Of a stretch of 64,000 nucleotides of DNA, positions 52,045 through 64,000 are shown one piece after another. A program made the translations under genes and the position numbers. Origin of the DNA: Xiphias gladius (Eukaryota > Chordata > Actinopteri > Istiophoriformes > Xiphiidae). Positions within the stretch are counted from its first letter, which is position 1; the number at the start of each line of letters is the position of its first letter. The stretch spans positions 7,894,531-7,958,530 of the forward strand of contig NC_053402.1 in NCBI RefSeq assembly GCF_016859285.1, given 5' to 3'. The notes beneath the pieces are model-generated. The model was given only the letters and a program-made list of their open reading frames with translations, made no database searches and had not been told where the DNA came from.

Positions 52045-55000
52045 GTGAGTGTCAATTATAATCAATTATATTAAAATTGTAAAAGTATTTCAGTATGAGC
52101 AATGTACACAATACGAGTTTGAGAGATTACAGTATTTATTTATTGAATAAACTCATTTAACAACTTTGCTCTCCAGATGACAGGCATTAAGAGCTGTTCT
52201 AGGTTTTCTTACGGATAGTAGGTGCTCTCACTGATATCATAGCAAAATAAGCAGTGCGTCACACAGACTGAAGCTCGGGCATCATGGAAACTGCAATGTC
52301 GTGTATGATCAAGTGAACAGTCACACTACTCCTTCGTATACTGTAAATCTCTTTGGCACAGGTGAAGCTCATCACCCGGAAGCATATCAAGACACAGCAG
52401 GTATAAAATATGATTTTGGCCATGATTTTGTTCTGCACCTGTTGATCTGCTTCAAACAAATATGATGTGATATATTACATACAAAGAAATCTCTCCTACT
52501 TCTTTGAAGTTTTTGGTCTGTTTTCTAGGTTAGCCTTATGTTTTTGTACATCTTGAAATCAAAACAAAAAGAAATAAATCTAAAGCTTTTGGAAAGGGAA
52601 AGGGAAAGCCTCATGATGTAGCTTGTACCTGGGGAGAGTAAACAGATAAAAGAAACATAGATTATCAGCCTGTTACAATACTGGAAAAAGTTTGATACAG
52701 ACTGTATGTTTGCAAAAAAAACCTTTATTTCACAGAAAATATGGTCAATGCAAAACACTGGATACTTAGTAAAGGGATCTTTTTAGTCCATATAGAGAAA
52801 AAATTCATTGTTGAGGGAAACATTATTGATCTATTTTGCCTTGATTATGTCACGCTGAACTAGTCTTGTCTTTCGTTCAGACAGCCCTAATGGCCTTTTC
52901 AGGACCACTCAGGATTGAGCAGATAAATAAATACTTACATTGAGGCATTTCACCCCAGAAACTGACCAATAATAATTTGACAAACCAGCAGCTATATTGT
53001 AGAGCTGCAGGTAATAAGTATGATATTGGCTGACCAACTGTAGACAGACAGTAGACGCCTGAATGAGCTGCAGATGATAAGATGTAATTGTGGTGACCCT
53101 TCTCTGTCTGTTTGTCCAGTAAACAAACATTCAAGGTCACGTCCACATCATTCAGGTCTGCAGATGGGAAGAGACACCAAAACTCCTAAGGACGAAAGTA
53201 ACTGAAGTATTTAATCCTAAAATAAGATTTAAAATATAAGTTTAATTTTTCTGTAATTTAGCTCAAGTGTCATAAATCTTACAAAATGATCATGTGGTTC
53301 GACTGATCTATAAGCAAATGATCTATCACATGATCTGGAATAAATAATATATTTTGCAAAGATTACAATAGAACAATCTGGAACGAAAACCAAGACGGAG
53401 GTTGTCTGGGATGTGATGGTGGTGTGGGAATAATTCTCTGCATGGCTGACTGCTTTTTCTGTGGGTTGGCTTGTGACAAGCAGAGGTTGTCACAAGCCCA
53501 GGGTATGTACTGATCAGTTTTTACATTGTGTATGCTCGTTTACCAAAGAAAAAGATAGGGAAGTGAAGTGAACCTGCGTAGTGGAATAACTCAAAAATAC
53601 TTCAAACTAGATTCAAATAAGATTATCAATCTTGCTCTTGATCATTATCTAATTTCTCTAACTTCAACACAGTGAAAGTGAGAGGGATTCAGCAGGTCCT
53701 TGAACTTGGGTTAATTTAATTGCAAATGTATAGCAAATATGTGCTTCCCTTAACAGACTAATTTACGCAAGAATGTTATTCTGTGCTTTTCACGCCGGTA
53801 GGTTTAAACAATCATCATGACGGTCAGATTTATTATTTAAGGCAGAAAACACATGTTTAGAATTCATATATTCATTTGCTTTTGAATGCATCTGGTAATT
53901 TTATACAAATATTCTAGTAAGGTTAATTTCCTCTCTTCTGTGACCAGTTATGAAAAGCATATGATAAAAAATGAGTCAGACCACTTTGAATAATTGCTCC
54001 ACTAGATGCCACATCTGCCAGGCCATATCTGGGCATTAAACTCAGGTGTTCACACTGGATGTTTAATTTCTTTTTGTAGCAAATGTAATAGTGTGTCCCA
54101 TCAGGGGCGATTACCAAAGGCTTTAGGGGAAGTGGACACTTCTGCATCTTAATCCCAGTCCCCCTTCCTAATATGCTTGTCTTTGTCTTTCTCTCTGTGC
54201 CTTTTTTGGGATTAACAGTCAGGAGATCTCCAGGAAGTCGCCCATTACAGAATAACCCTACCTTTCTTATTTCAGTGTGAGAGATTATGATTGAATATTA
54301 ATCAGTGATTTAAGAGATTAGGAAAGAATTTCTTATGCAGAGATATAATAAAAGACTTCCACAACACTGCAGAGTCTTACACAAGTTTACACAATAATGT
54401 ACATATACAATATGGCTGCATAGACAGGACATGCAGAAATATGTGCATACCCAGCATAAGAACTGTTAGTTGCAGCTACACAGATGGAGTAGCTGCAAAT
54501 TGCTTGTTTTGTCAGATCAAGTCCAAAATCAAAAGATATTTAATTTACCATGATAAAAAAACAGACAATTTAATGATAAAATTATATAAAATCTGACATG
54601 GTCTAACTTAATATTCAAAATTAAGGTTACAAAAATGTAAAACACTGTGATTTCTTAAAAACCCATTGTCGTTAAGCAAAATCATTAGGAAAATAAGCAG
54701 GATAAAGCGAACAGACAACATACAGTTATGTTTTTACTCAGAAATATGGATCACAAAAATCTCCACTTCGTCACCTCTTCCACCTCATTTAAAATTTACT
54801 TAAAATCAAATATGGATGTTGTGTTTCTGGTCTTGCACCCTTCCAGTCCCCCTCTCCAACTCATATCATAAGAGCACTTCATATTGTATACTAGCCCCCC
54901 ACCCCCGTGTCTCTGGTGACGCTCTCCACTGTGCTCCATCCCCAAATGCCACAGGAGATGTGTTCCTATGGAAACTGGCTTCAGTGAATGTCCCCAGTTT

Positions 55001-56555
55001 TACCTGGTGACCATTAACTGGTTTGTATTGTGTGTGTCATCGCTACTGTAACACATCAGTACCTGCTCTCCCTCTCTTGGCGTTGTTCATTAAAGGTATC
55101 AGTATCAATAACCCTTTAGCACCAGTCAGGAATCATTACTGATGATGGATTGTTGGCTGGTTGCATCTTCCTTTTATAGCTACAATTGGGAGGTGGAAGA
55201 AGTTATTTCACAGCTGAGTTGTTGGTTGGAAGCCAAAGACATCTGTGTGAAAGACAGACACAAAACGTAAATATATAATCCTCATATACAGTATGTACAC
55301 ATAAGTATACAATATAGTATATGCTTGTGTGAGTGTCATTATAAAGGAACATTGTTTTCCAAACATCTATATATGTTTGTATCCTCTGCTCTTGATTATG
55401 TGAAATTAGTTCAACTGAGCATATGGACTTACTTGAAATAATATGAAATGCATGTACTGTATACAGAAATGATAAAAACAAACAGCTACAACCAATTTCA
55501 ACCTTCAGCTTGTATTTACCATGTGCTTAGTGTTACAGCTATTGTGATAGAAAGATTATGTGACAGGATTTTCCTTTCTTTCTTTGTATTTCTGGACAGC
55601 CAGTTTCATGTAAAAAGAAAAAAAACCCCTCTTCAGTTGTGCTCATGTCATTTAAGACTCAGGATCTTTCTGGAGAAAAGTTGTTAAACTTGGCCTTTGT
55701 CACAGGAGAGCAATTTTGTGCTGTTATGGAAGTCGAAGTCAGACAGGAACCAAGTGATATTTGAAGTTTTTTAGGTGCATTACAGTGCCAGGGATGACAT
55801 TTTTTTGACATGAGCCCAAATTTTAAAAGCAAGCCATGGTAGAGTGTATTGTTTACCATGTACGTATGTGTGAGGGGTGGGGAGGAGTTGCTTTAATCTT
55901 TTGGTTTATGCTTAATAGACTGGCTCAGTGAGGACAGATTTGCAACATGCTGTTTAACTGTATAGCCAAAGTATCTGAACTCCTTTTATTCCCCATTTTT
56001 TACTGTATTATCTGTAATCAAGGAGTGTTCATCATGCAGATGAAAAACTGCAACATACACCCACATACATGTACAGGAAATCAATTTAAGCAAATTTATA
56101 TCTCTTGAATTACTCACTAAGAGTTAAGGTCAACAGTGGTGCTCTGTTAAAAGACAATCCTTTCATAGCTGTATGTATTCTCAAGAGCAGGCTCAGACGA
56201 GGTCACAGCTCCTTAAGATATTCCACAGAATCCAATCAGGATTATGTCTAAATCCACATCTTTAGCTCAGTAAAACAACACACAACAACCAGACTAAAAA
56301 CACAGGACCACAGTATAATGTTTAAATATGTGACGAGATGAAGACTGATGAAACAATGTGTAATTAGATTTAAAAATAGTTAAAGAAAGTTTTGCATATT
56401 AAAGTGCCTCCTCTCAGTCTTTTTCACAATCAACAAATCTCTCGAATTAAATAATCAGAATTTTAGAGGCTAGTTGTGTAATTGCTGTAATTTGATTTCG
56501 ATGAATTTCTAAGAACTGATATGCGCTGATTTTGGTGATGTCCCTCTCCCCTCAG
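52045..56555 (+). other. kcnj4: Presumed kcnj4 5' intron
   Basis: AT-rich sequence between the two candidate leader exons, with no recognised coding exon. A CTCF-like CCACTAGATGCCAC lies near 54.0 kb. This interpretation depends on the exon at 51733-52044 being real. Confidence 0.35.
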
Positions 56556-56652
56556 CGGTCTTCACAGCACCTCCATGCTGGAGACCTGATCTTTGGGAGC
56601 AAGACAGAGTCTGGTCTCCCACCCTGGCCCCATACCAGTGATCACTGGTGCC
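56556..56652 (+). other. kcnj4: kcnj4 5' UTR part of the start-codon exon
   Basis: Acceptor CTCTCCCCTCAG ends at 56555. The exon runs to 56675, with the start codon at 56653. These 97 bases contain an earlier ATG (CTCCATGCTGG) in another frame. Confidence 0.55.
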
Positions 56653-59600
56653 ATGGGAACAAGTAGATCCAACAGGTGAGGGATTTACAGAAATATGGAA
56701 TCAGGATTTTGTCCAGGACTACGCTTGAACTGCAATTAATTCTTTGTCTAATTATATGGTCCTGGGGAGTTTTATAAAGGCCTGAATCTGCTACTGAATT
56801 GCAGCATTCATGTCTTCAAGTTGCAACAAACATCATTTGATATCACTGAACTCATTGAGTCTTACATAACAAAGAAATGAGAAATATGAGTGTCAAAGTG
56901 CCATTTGCTAACACTATTTTATTATTCTGACTGTATCTTTTCTTTGGTGTTGCTGCACACATTCTATGTATAAGAATTCTCCCGGAAAAAGCTATTGTTT
57001 TAAGCAAGGTTTCTGCTTGGGCTTTGAAATCATTGCACTTTATGTCTTAATTATCAATTTCATTTGTATTAGAGTTTTAGTGCCAAAGGGCATCACAGCA
57101 GCCCTATGACAGGCCAGTTTTACAGAAACAGGTTTATCTATTTATGTTGTTGTCTGGTCTGGAAACTGCAATATGGCCAGTAAGAATGGGCTTGTTAATT
57201 TGGTGAGCTAGTCCGAGTGAGTCAGGCCCAGCTCAGAGATATTTACAGCAAGCAGATCCCCAGAAAGGCCAAGGCCATCCTACACTGTCCTAACTGGCCG
57301 TACCCGAAGAGCTCTTGCCTTCATGCAGCTGCAACAGATTACCTGCTATGAGAATAAGATGACTAAAGATTGCGTTATCGTATTAATGACCATCAATGCA
57401 TTAAACATGTTCTGTTCTGTATGTACATTAACATGATATTTTCACTTTATACTATCCCATTTTGGTATGGCCTTTGGTTTATTTAACCTCTTGTTATGGT
57501 TTGATTTTGAAATAGTTGTATGGGTTTCTTTGGTCTTTTGGTTTTGTGTGGTTGACCAAACTGTCTTGTTGCCTTCTTTATTAGTGAAATATTTAACAAT
57601 GCATGTGAAATTTCTCTCAATGGCACGATAAGAAGTGACTTCATGAACCAAGCTCAGGAACTGATTATGGCAAGCCAAAAACTTACCAACAACAAAATTA
57701 AAAAACAGACTGTTTTGTCATTAAAAGGACCAAAATTCCACCTTAAAACATCTGATCACTCTTATCAGTGTATTAATGAAGATTTAAAAAGAGAGTTAAC
57801 ATTCATTTACATAGGATAAGTAACATATATATTAACGTCCAGCTCAAAATGGGTGGCCTGACTGACAATAACTCAGATATAATCCAGTAATCTGTGATGA
57901 CAGCAATCCTTCTCACATAGCTAAACTGAACTCACCTTCCCAGCTGGTAATCCTCTATGTAAAGGAGAGAGCCAGGTTATTTTGAATCATACACTTAGGT
58001 GACAAGGACTTTAGTCAGTCTGAGTGATTGTTTGTGATCGGGACTCAACAATAAATGTTTAACCACTGTATTCACTTATTAGTGTCCCCTCAAACACTGG
58101 GGGTGCCTGTTTCTTACTTGATACTGCCCACATCCCTTGTACCACTAACGAGTCAGGTATTATCCTCCTTCCTTTCTATGAGATGGTGCAGAGTGTATTT
58201 GTGTGCTTTAGATGGTACACTGGAAAGTACACAAGGATCAATAATATTAATGTCTCCATAAATGTCTCTTCCTGTTCTTTCTTACTCTTTCCCATAGTGT
58301 ACAAACTACAGTTTGAGTGATATAGATGTGTTTTCTTTTCCAACATTAATTTGTCACATGTGTAATTGCCCAAATCTTTTAGTGATGGCAGGGTGGGAGC
58401 CCAGGAAACTGCATTTAAATCATAATTTAACTCAAACACTTTACAATGAAACACTCAAATCGAAATTTGGGGTCGATTTCTCCCTTGAATTGAGATACTT
58501 GTATACAAAATCATACTGATCATTCAAATAAATAAATGAAAACATTCTTGTTAATTTAATGGCTAGTTTGAATGCGTGCTGAAGCTGGGGTCAGAGGGGA
58601 GCCTCCATCATGTCAGTGGTGGAAGACATGACAGATGTCTAATAAAAGGCCACTACAGGCTGTGTATATCAACCATAATCCTGTACACACTTTACATACA
58701 GTAACCTCATTCATTTCTAAATTTGGAAAGTAAAGGGTTGTTAAATCACATCAATCCTAATCTCACCCCCTCTGTTGTTGACAGGTACAGCATTGTATCA
58801 GACATTCTACCAGAGGCGGAACGCCAGAAGATCTCTAGTTTAGGACTCCCCAACGGCCACAGTTCCCCCAACTTCCGACTGCACTCCGCCTGCAAAATAG
58901 AGACAGAAGACAGACTGAGGAGGTTGGGAGCCTTCGCTGCTGTGCCCAGCACGAGGGGACAAGGAGGGATGAACAACTACAACGGGAAGATTCTGACAAG
59001 GGGCTCCAACCAGGTACGGAGCCGGTTTGTAAAGAAAAATGGACAATGTAATGTTGTATTCACCAACATGGAAGAAAAGAGGCAGCGCTACCTAGCTGAC
59101 ATCTTCACCACCTGCGTGGACATCCGCTGGAGATACCTGCTGCTTATATTCTGCACCAGCTTCATGGTTTCCTGGCTTTTCTTTGGCATTATCTTTTACA
59201 CTGTGTCCCTGGCACATGGGGACTTTGAGGAACACTCCCCAGTGAAGGGTGATGGGCTGATGGTGGGGGGGTTGCATGGACCCACCTCTGGACACACAAC
59301 TGGAGGGCAGCCACAAAAGATGCCCTGCATACTTCATGTCCAGGGATTTGTTGGGGCACTCCTGTTCTCCATGGAAACCCAGACCACTATTGGTTACGGC
59401 TGGCGCTGTGTTACTGAGGAATGCCCTGTCGCTGTGATAACAGTGGTGATCCAGTCCATTGTAGGTTGTATCATTGACTCTTTCATGATTGGCACCATCA
59501 TGGCCAAGATGGCGCGGCCAAAGAAGAGGAACCAGACCCTCATGTTCTCCAAAAATGCTGTCATCGCCCTGCGCGATGGCAAGCTGTGCCTCATGTGGAG

Positions 59601-60411
59601 GGTGGGCAACCTGCGGAAGAGCCACATTGTAGAGGCTCATGTCCGTGCCCAGCTCATTCGGTCATACGTCACGGCTGAGGGTGAGTTTATCCCCAAGGAA
59701 CAGATGGACCTCAATGTGGGCTATGATGAGGGCACAGACAGGCTGTTTCTAGTATCCCCGCTGGTTATAGTCCATGAGATAGATAAAGATAGCCCCTTGT
59801 ATACTTTAAGCAGATCTGATCTGGAGACAGATGACTTTGAGATTGTTGTGATCCTGGAGGGGATGGTGGAGGCCACGGCCATGACCACCCAATTCCGTAG
59901 CTCCTACCTTGCCAGAGAGATCTTCTGGGGTCACAGGTTTGAGCCTGTGATCTATGAGGACAGGGACCGCTACAAAGTAGACTATGCCCGCTTCCACAAT
60001 ACCTATGAGGTGCCATCAACACCTCACCTGAGCGCCAAAGAGCTTGATGCGGCTGCAAGCCGGGCCTCTTCTGCTGCTTCTCCTGTCTCTGCATGTAGAT
60101 CCACACAAGACTTGATTCCCAGGTCACTGAGCGCCTTCTGTTACGAGAACGAGGTAGCATTGAGCTGTGGGGAGGAAGAGGACGACATCTTTGACTCCTC
60201 TCAGATTGTAGGGAAGGAGAGGGCAGAGGAGAGGAGGACTTCAGTTTCTGTAGACTTCCAAAATATGTTCCAGGACACTGCAACCATGACATCAGGCAGT
60301 CACAGCGTCATGTGTGTTCTGGACATGGACAATAACCAGATGGAATTTGACATCCTACAGACTGCCATTCCTCTTGATCCTGTGACCTATAAGAGCGAGC
60401 AAGACATCTAG
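56653..60411 (+). CDS. kcnj4: Inward-rectifier potassium channel, Kir2.3-like
   Basis: Kir2 channels pass K+ inward at the plasma membrane and stabilise resting potential in neurons and muscle. Exons: 56653-56675 (ATG GGA ACA AGT AGA TCC AAC AG) and 58785-60411. The junction gives [13 protein letters not shown], with RYSIVS at residues 8-13 exactly as in Kir2.1. Total 549 residues. Order: long N-terminus; [15 protein letters not shown] (88 on); M1 about 124-152; M1-pore loop with a Gly-rich insert and PCILHVQGF; filter TTIGYGW (GYG 211-213); M2 about 222-249 with the rectification Asp239; PIP2-site PKKR; cytoplasmic domain with [20 protein letters not shown] and [24 protein letters not shown]-terminus KSEQDI. 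Pore loop and M2 ([19 protein letters not shown]) match KCNJ4 best, and kdelr3 is the neighbour as in mammals. Odd: GYGW instead of GYGF/L, a longer N-terminus, and Gln where Ser stands in the usual PDZ tail. The in-frame ATG at 58723 lies in the intron. Confidence 0.93.
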
Positions 60412-63140
60412 AGAGCGGAAGGATCTCCCATGCCTCTCCTCTCTCACCCAAAAAAATTGGACCCGAAGAAGGATTTCTTAGTGATGTGTTTAGCTTTGGA
60501 TTGCATGTACAGATATCTAAACCCCTTTGCCTTGCCAGTGTTGTTTTATATCAGTATCTGTTTTCCTAAATAACTTTTGGCACTTGCAACTGCATTCCTT
60601 GGAGAGCCATAACAATGAATCGGACTGATTTTACAGGAGGACAGCGAATCAAGTGCTGAAGGACTTTTAGCTCTCTTTTATTGTGAATTCATAACCAAAG
60701 AAAAGCACAATAACAGAAAAAGTCCAGAATCTTGAGTGATGTTTTAGACTGAATGTACATTTTGCATAGTTAGAAGTGTACTTTATTTAGGAATATCTTT
60801 TTTTTCTGTGAATGTAAACAAGATATTCTATGAGAGCAATAGCACTTTTGATGTATTTCTCCTCCTTTTTGAAGAGGACTGAGCTCAAGACCTCAATGGT
60901 CGATTTTGAAGATGCACTCTTTTACCAAAGTGTGGTCAATTTATGCTTGATAATCTCCATGTTGTTCATGGATTTCAGTGGTCATCATATCTGCAATAGT
61001 TCCCTGCAAAATGTGCTATTTGCACTTGTGTGAAACTGTCTGTTTTGTTAAATCTTTTCCTGAAAAACAAAAAAACCCTCCCTTTATCTAGGTGTTTTAG
61101 TGGGAATCAGTGAGAAACTGTTGTTGCTGATTTGACTGTACAGCATACCAACAAGACCATTCAAAGTGCAATCATTAAGTGTAGCAGAAGGAGTATTTTT
61201 TTTCTGAATGTGATAGACAAGACAATAATTTTTAACAAATATCTTGATTTATTGCTATTTCGGGAGAAATCACTCTATTTGGAATCTTACGTTAAATAAC
61301 ATTTTTCTTTTGAAAACAGAGTTGCGTTTAAATTAATATGTGGAAAACAAAACAGAATATTTAACTCAGTAGTAACCCAGACATTTATTATATCATAGAT
61401 ACAGATATTAAAATAGTCTAATATCAATCTATTAGTGCTATCAATATAAAGCAAAGTAGACTTTAAGAATAACTGCTTAACTTTTTTCGTGGTTTGTTTC
61501 TTGTGGAGGTTGCAGCCTGTGATAACAGAAACAATACTGAGGTTTTAATTCATGTGTGCGCTGTTGTTGTTCACCAAGGTTCTGGAGTTGAAAGGTAAAA
61601 CAGAGCGCCTCTGATTTATTATTGGAAACATGGTTTTAGGCAGCCTAAGTGTACTCATTGTCTTTGACAGCTGAAAGGTGTGAAGTTACTGTGAAGCACA
61701 ACGGGAAAAAAAGGGATAAAGGTTGAGGAGTATAGTCTCTGGAAATGTGCACTGGATTAGGATGGAGAGCATGAAGTCAAGTGTAACTGTATTTCATGAG
61801 AATTGCTTTGAACTAAGATGTCACAATGGTTGTATAGTAGATGACATATTTTTGGGGAGCAGTAAAGCAGCTGGATCAGCATGCAGGGAAAAGTGGATGG
61901 TAGGATACAAATTAGAAAATATAATTCATAGAGAAAGTACATCTAACTGATTCTGAGATTCCTGTAATTAAACTTCATTTTACTGATTGTATTGTCAAAT
62001 ATGGCAAATCTCACCCATCTGCTACTTCAAGTGGACTGAAACTAACAAATGTTTAAATACAATTTGGCCATGATGTAGACAGAAACCATTAGGATGTTAA
62101 ATTAACTAATTTATCCCTGTGACCTTTAGATGGGAGCATGCAGCTGTCAGACCAGTATACCTGCCGCACCTGATGCTACTACAACTCTCATTCTTGGACG
62201 ACTTTTATTTTATTGTTCTTATTCTCATATGATTTTTTTTTTTTTTTTTTGGTCTGGTTATATTGCTTGAACAAGTGTGTGTTTTTGAATTAACGTGACC
62301 GTATCGGAGAGTGGCTGTAGACACTGACTGATGTATGTGTGCATCTCAGCAACAAGCATTCAATAGTATTAGACTTTAAAATTTAAATTGTCTAAATTTT
62401 CCATTGCGAAACCTGCTAAATATCAAGGAACATATTGAGCAACAGTTTTACTGACAAACATACACTGCCAGCCGAAAGAAAAGTATTATATGTGCATTCA
62501 GAGTTTACTCTAAAGCAATGTATTCAGAAATTTGTTATAAATAACTGAAAAATATATATGTATAAGTGACTTGTGAATAACCTTTATATATCAATCAGTC
62601 TAACTAGGCCTCTCAAACAGACAACTGTACTTTACTATATAAATGACGTGACATCACTGTCCTACTGAGCATTGCCAATTGATAAAAAGTCTACACTTCT
62701 AAGGACACCTTACCTGAAACTGTCTTACTTTTATTATTTAATTTTAGGTTATTCATAAAGAACCTTCTATTAATTTGCGTAAGACTAATCTTAAAATTTG
62801 AAATATACAATATTTGAAAGGTTTTGACTGGCAGTGTATAACACTCTTTCTGTAATGCTGGTTTTGAATTGTATAATACTTCAACATGAGCACAAAAGGG
62901 GAGCCAACCTGAGTACAAGAAAACGATCAGTGTAAATGCCACTTTGTGTAACAGACATAGCAAATTGTTTCCGTTACTGCAAAGTCTTTGGGCTTCGTAT
63001 AAATCTAATAGTTTTCCAACCCCTGCTGGGAGATAAAAATGCACTAAGCAAGCTGTTGTCCCAATTGAAATAAGCTAAAAAGAAAAAAAATCTAAAGTAC
63101 AACGCACTTTATTCTTCCTTGTATACCTTTTGATGTTGCA
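60412..63140 (+). other. kcnj4: Probable kcnj4 3' UTR
   Basis: About 2.7 kb of AT-rich sequence without a coding signal between the stop codon and the first clear AATAAA. Long 3' UTRs are usual for neuronal channel genes. The end is inferred. Confidence 0.5.
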
Positions 63141-63146
63141 AATAAA
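63141..63146 (+). terminator. kcnj4: Candidate poly(A) signal AATAAA of kcnj4
   Basis: AATAAA, followed after about 20 bases by a T/GT-rich stretch (GGCTTTTTCTCC TTTTTGC), a typical cleavage context. Confidence 0.5.
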
Positions 63147-64000
63147 TATTTATATAATTTTGGCTTTTTCTCCTTTTTGCAAGTTCATCCTGCTAAAAGA
63201 TATATGTAATGCTGCTCTGAGTCCACAGACACAAACAGTGTTTTTCTTCTAATACAGCTGTGAGCTGTATTGTGAAGCTCCTCCATACAACTTGTGTGCT
63301 CATCTAGAGCCACTAGATGCCTCTGCAACCATTCCTATCATAGAGGGCTTCAGCACAAAACACTGAACCATATGTTCCCACCACAAGTGGGAACATATCA
63401 ACTTTGAATTTACAAAGATGAATATAAATTTATGAATGTACTGAAAAATAAGACATTAGACTTTAATATCCCATAGAGAAAAATAAAATGAGTTTGATCT
63501 CCACTATTTATGTGTGTTGGCTGAGTACCTGATCAAAGTGTGAATCGTGCCACAGTGGGTGAGGCATCTCATAAGAGTCAAGACATCGTCACATCACAAG
63601 TCATTTCACAAGTCCTGGAAACTTGATAAATATGGCTTGAATTTCTTCTTTTATCTTTTACTTGATGTCAAGTGATGAAAAAGTTCATCTCTTCATGTCA
63701 AAGTAGCTGGTAATGGGGCACAGATGATTTCTTATATCCTTTTTTTAAATTTACTTACAAACATATCTTCTATCAAATCTCATCTTACCATATATTATCT
63801 TTGACTGTGTCATATCCTTTTGATTTATATCAGTACTTCTAAGACTTTTCCTGCATCATATAATTTCTACCAAAAAATAAAAAAAATTAAAATATTAAAG
63901 TAACAGTATTTACAGGCAGGGGAAAATACAATACAGAACTAATGGATACTGTACATATCACAAGTTAACATTTCATGACAATTTAGGCAGCTCTCAGTGC
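63147..64000. other. Downstream flank of kcnj4
   Basis: No gene recognised. It contains a perfect 12-bp hairpin at 63,370-63,398 and AT-rich sequence to the window end. Confidence 0.5.
63370..63398. repeat. Perfect inverted repeat, 12-bp arms, 5-base loop
   Basis: ATATGTTCCCAC, then CACAA, then GTGGGAACATAT. Each arm contains GTGGGAA/TTCCCAC, the core of the CSL (RBPJ) Notch-effector site. Confidence 0.8.

Noticed and set aside
58723-58784. In-frame ATG at 58723 as the kcnj4 start (MESKGLLNH...)
   Set aside because: A good acceptor ends at 58784, and joining to the exon ending at 56675 restores the conserved Kir2 start [13 protein letters not shown]. The residues before it resemble no Kir2 protein.
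59092-60292. 175-182-codon minus-strand ORFs inside the kcnj4 exon
   Set aside because: Antisense shadows of a strongly conserved channel coding region.
1-64000. CRISPR arrays, prokaryotic operons, rRNA, or intact viral or transposase genes
   Set aside because: No spaced direct-repeat array, operon-like gene packing, rRNA-like sequence, or long transposase or polymerase frame was seen. All regular repeats are eukaryotic microsatellites.

Overview
The window is vertebrate nuclear DNA, most likely from a teleost fish. Genes are split by GT-AG introns. Long (CA)n, (GT)n, (GATA)n-type and (TAA)n microsatellites are frequent, and several dispersed repeats of types familiar from fish genomes are present. 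Nothing bacterial or viral was seen. Five protein-coding genes can be assembled exon by exon with consistent splice phases.

Layout: (1) bases 1-20,668, minus strand: 5' part of mei1 (meiotic double-strand-break factor), 13 coding exons, running off the left edge. (2) 23,985-38,119, plus strand: a complete 19-exon ankyrin/fibronectin-III gene of the ANKFN1 / wide awake family, head-to-head with mei1. (3) 42,091-43,468, plus strand: a two-exon GIMAP (AIG1-type) GTPase whose P-loop lysine is arginine. (4) 44,944-46,947, minus strand: five-exon kdelr3, the KDEL receptor, converging on the GIMAP gene. (5) 56,653-60,411, plus strand: kcnj4-like Kir2 inward-rectifier channel, divergent from kdelr3. 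Its start codon lies on a small upstream exon, not at the ATG that opens the long reading frame, and its 3' UTR probably reaches about 63.15 kb.

The genes have no shared pathway. Their linkage resembles the mammalian region with MEI1, KDELR3 and KCNJ4 (human chromosome 22q13). The ANKFN1-family gene sits on chromosome 17 in humans, so the copy here is best read as a second paralog.

Non-coding points of interest are: a run of five diverged copies of a roughly 35-base module with a CTCF-like core at 40.3-41.75 kb; a 360-base direct duplication with one copy in a mei1 intron and one just upstream of the ANKFN1-like start; a perfect UPR element upstream of kdelr3; an orphan splice-competent first exon at 47.55 kb; and a perfect hairpin made of two divergent GTGGGAA sites at 63.4 kb. 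I found no clear new multi-gene system. The most unusual protein-level features are in the Kir2 channel (split start, longer N-terminus, GYGW filter, altered PDZ tail) and in the GIMAP P-loop.
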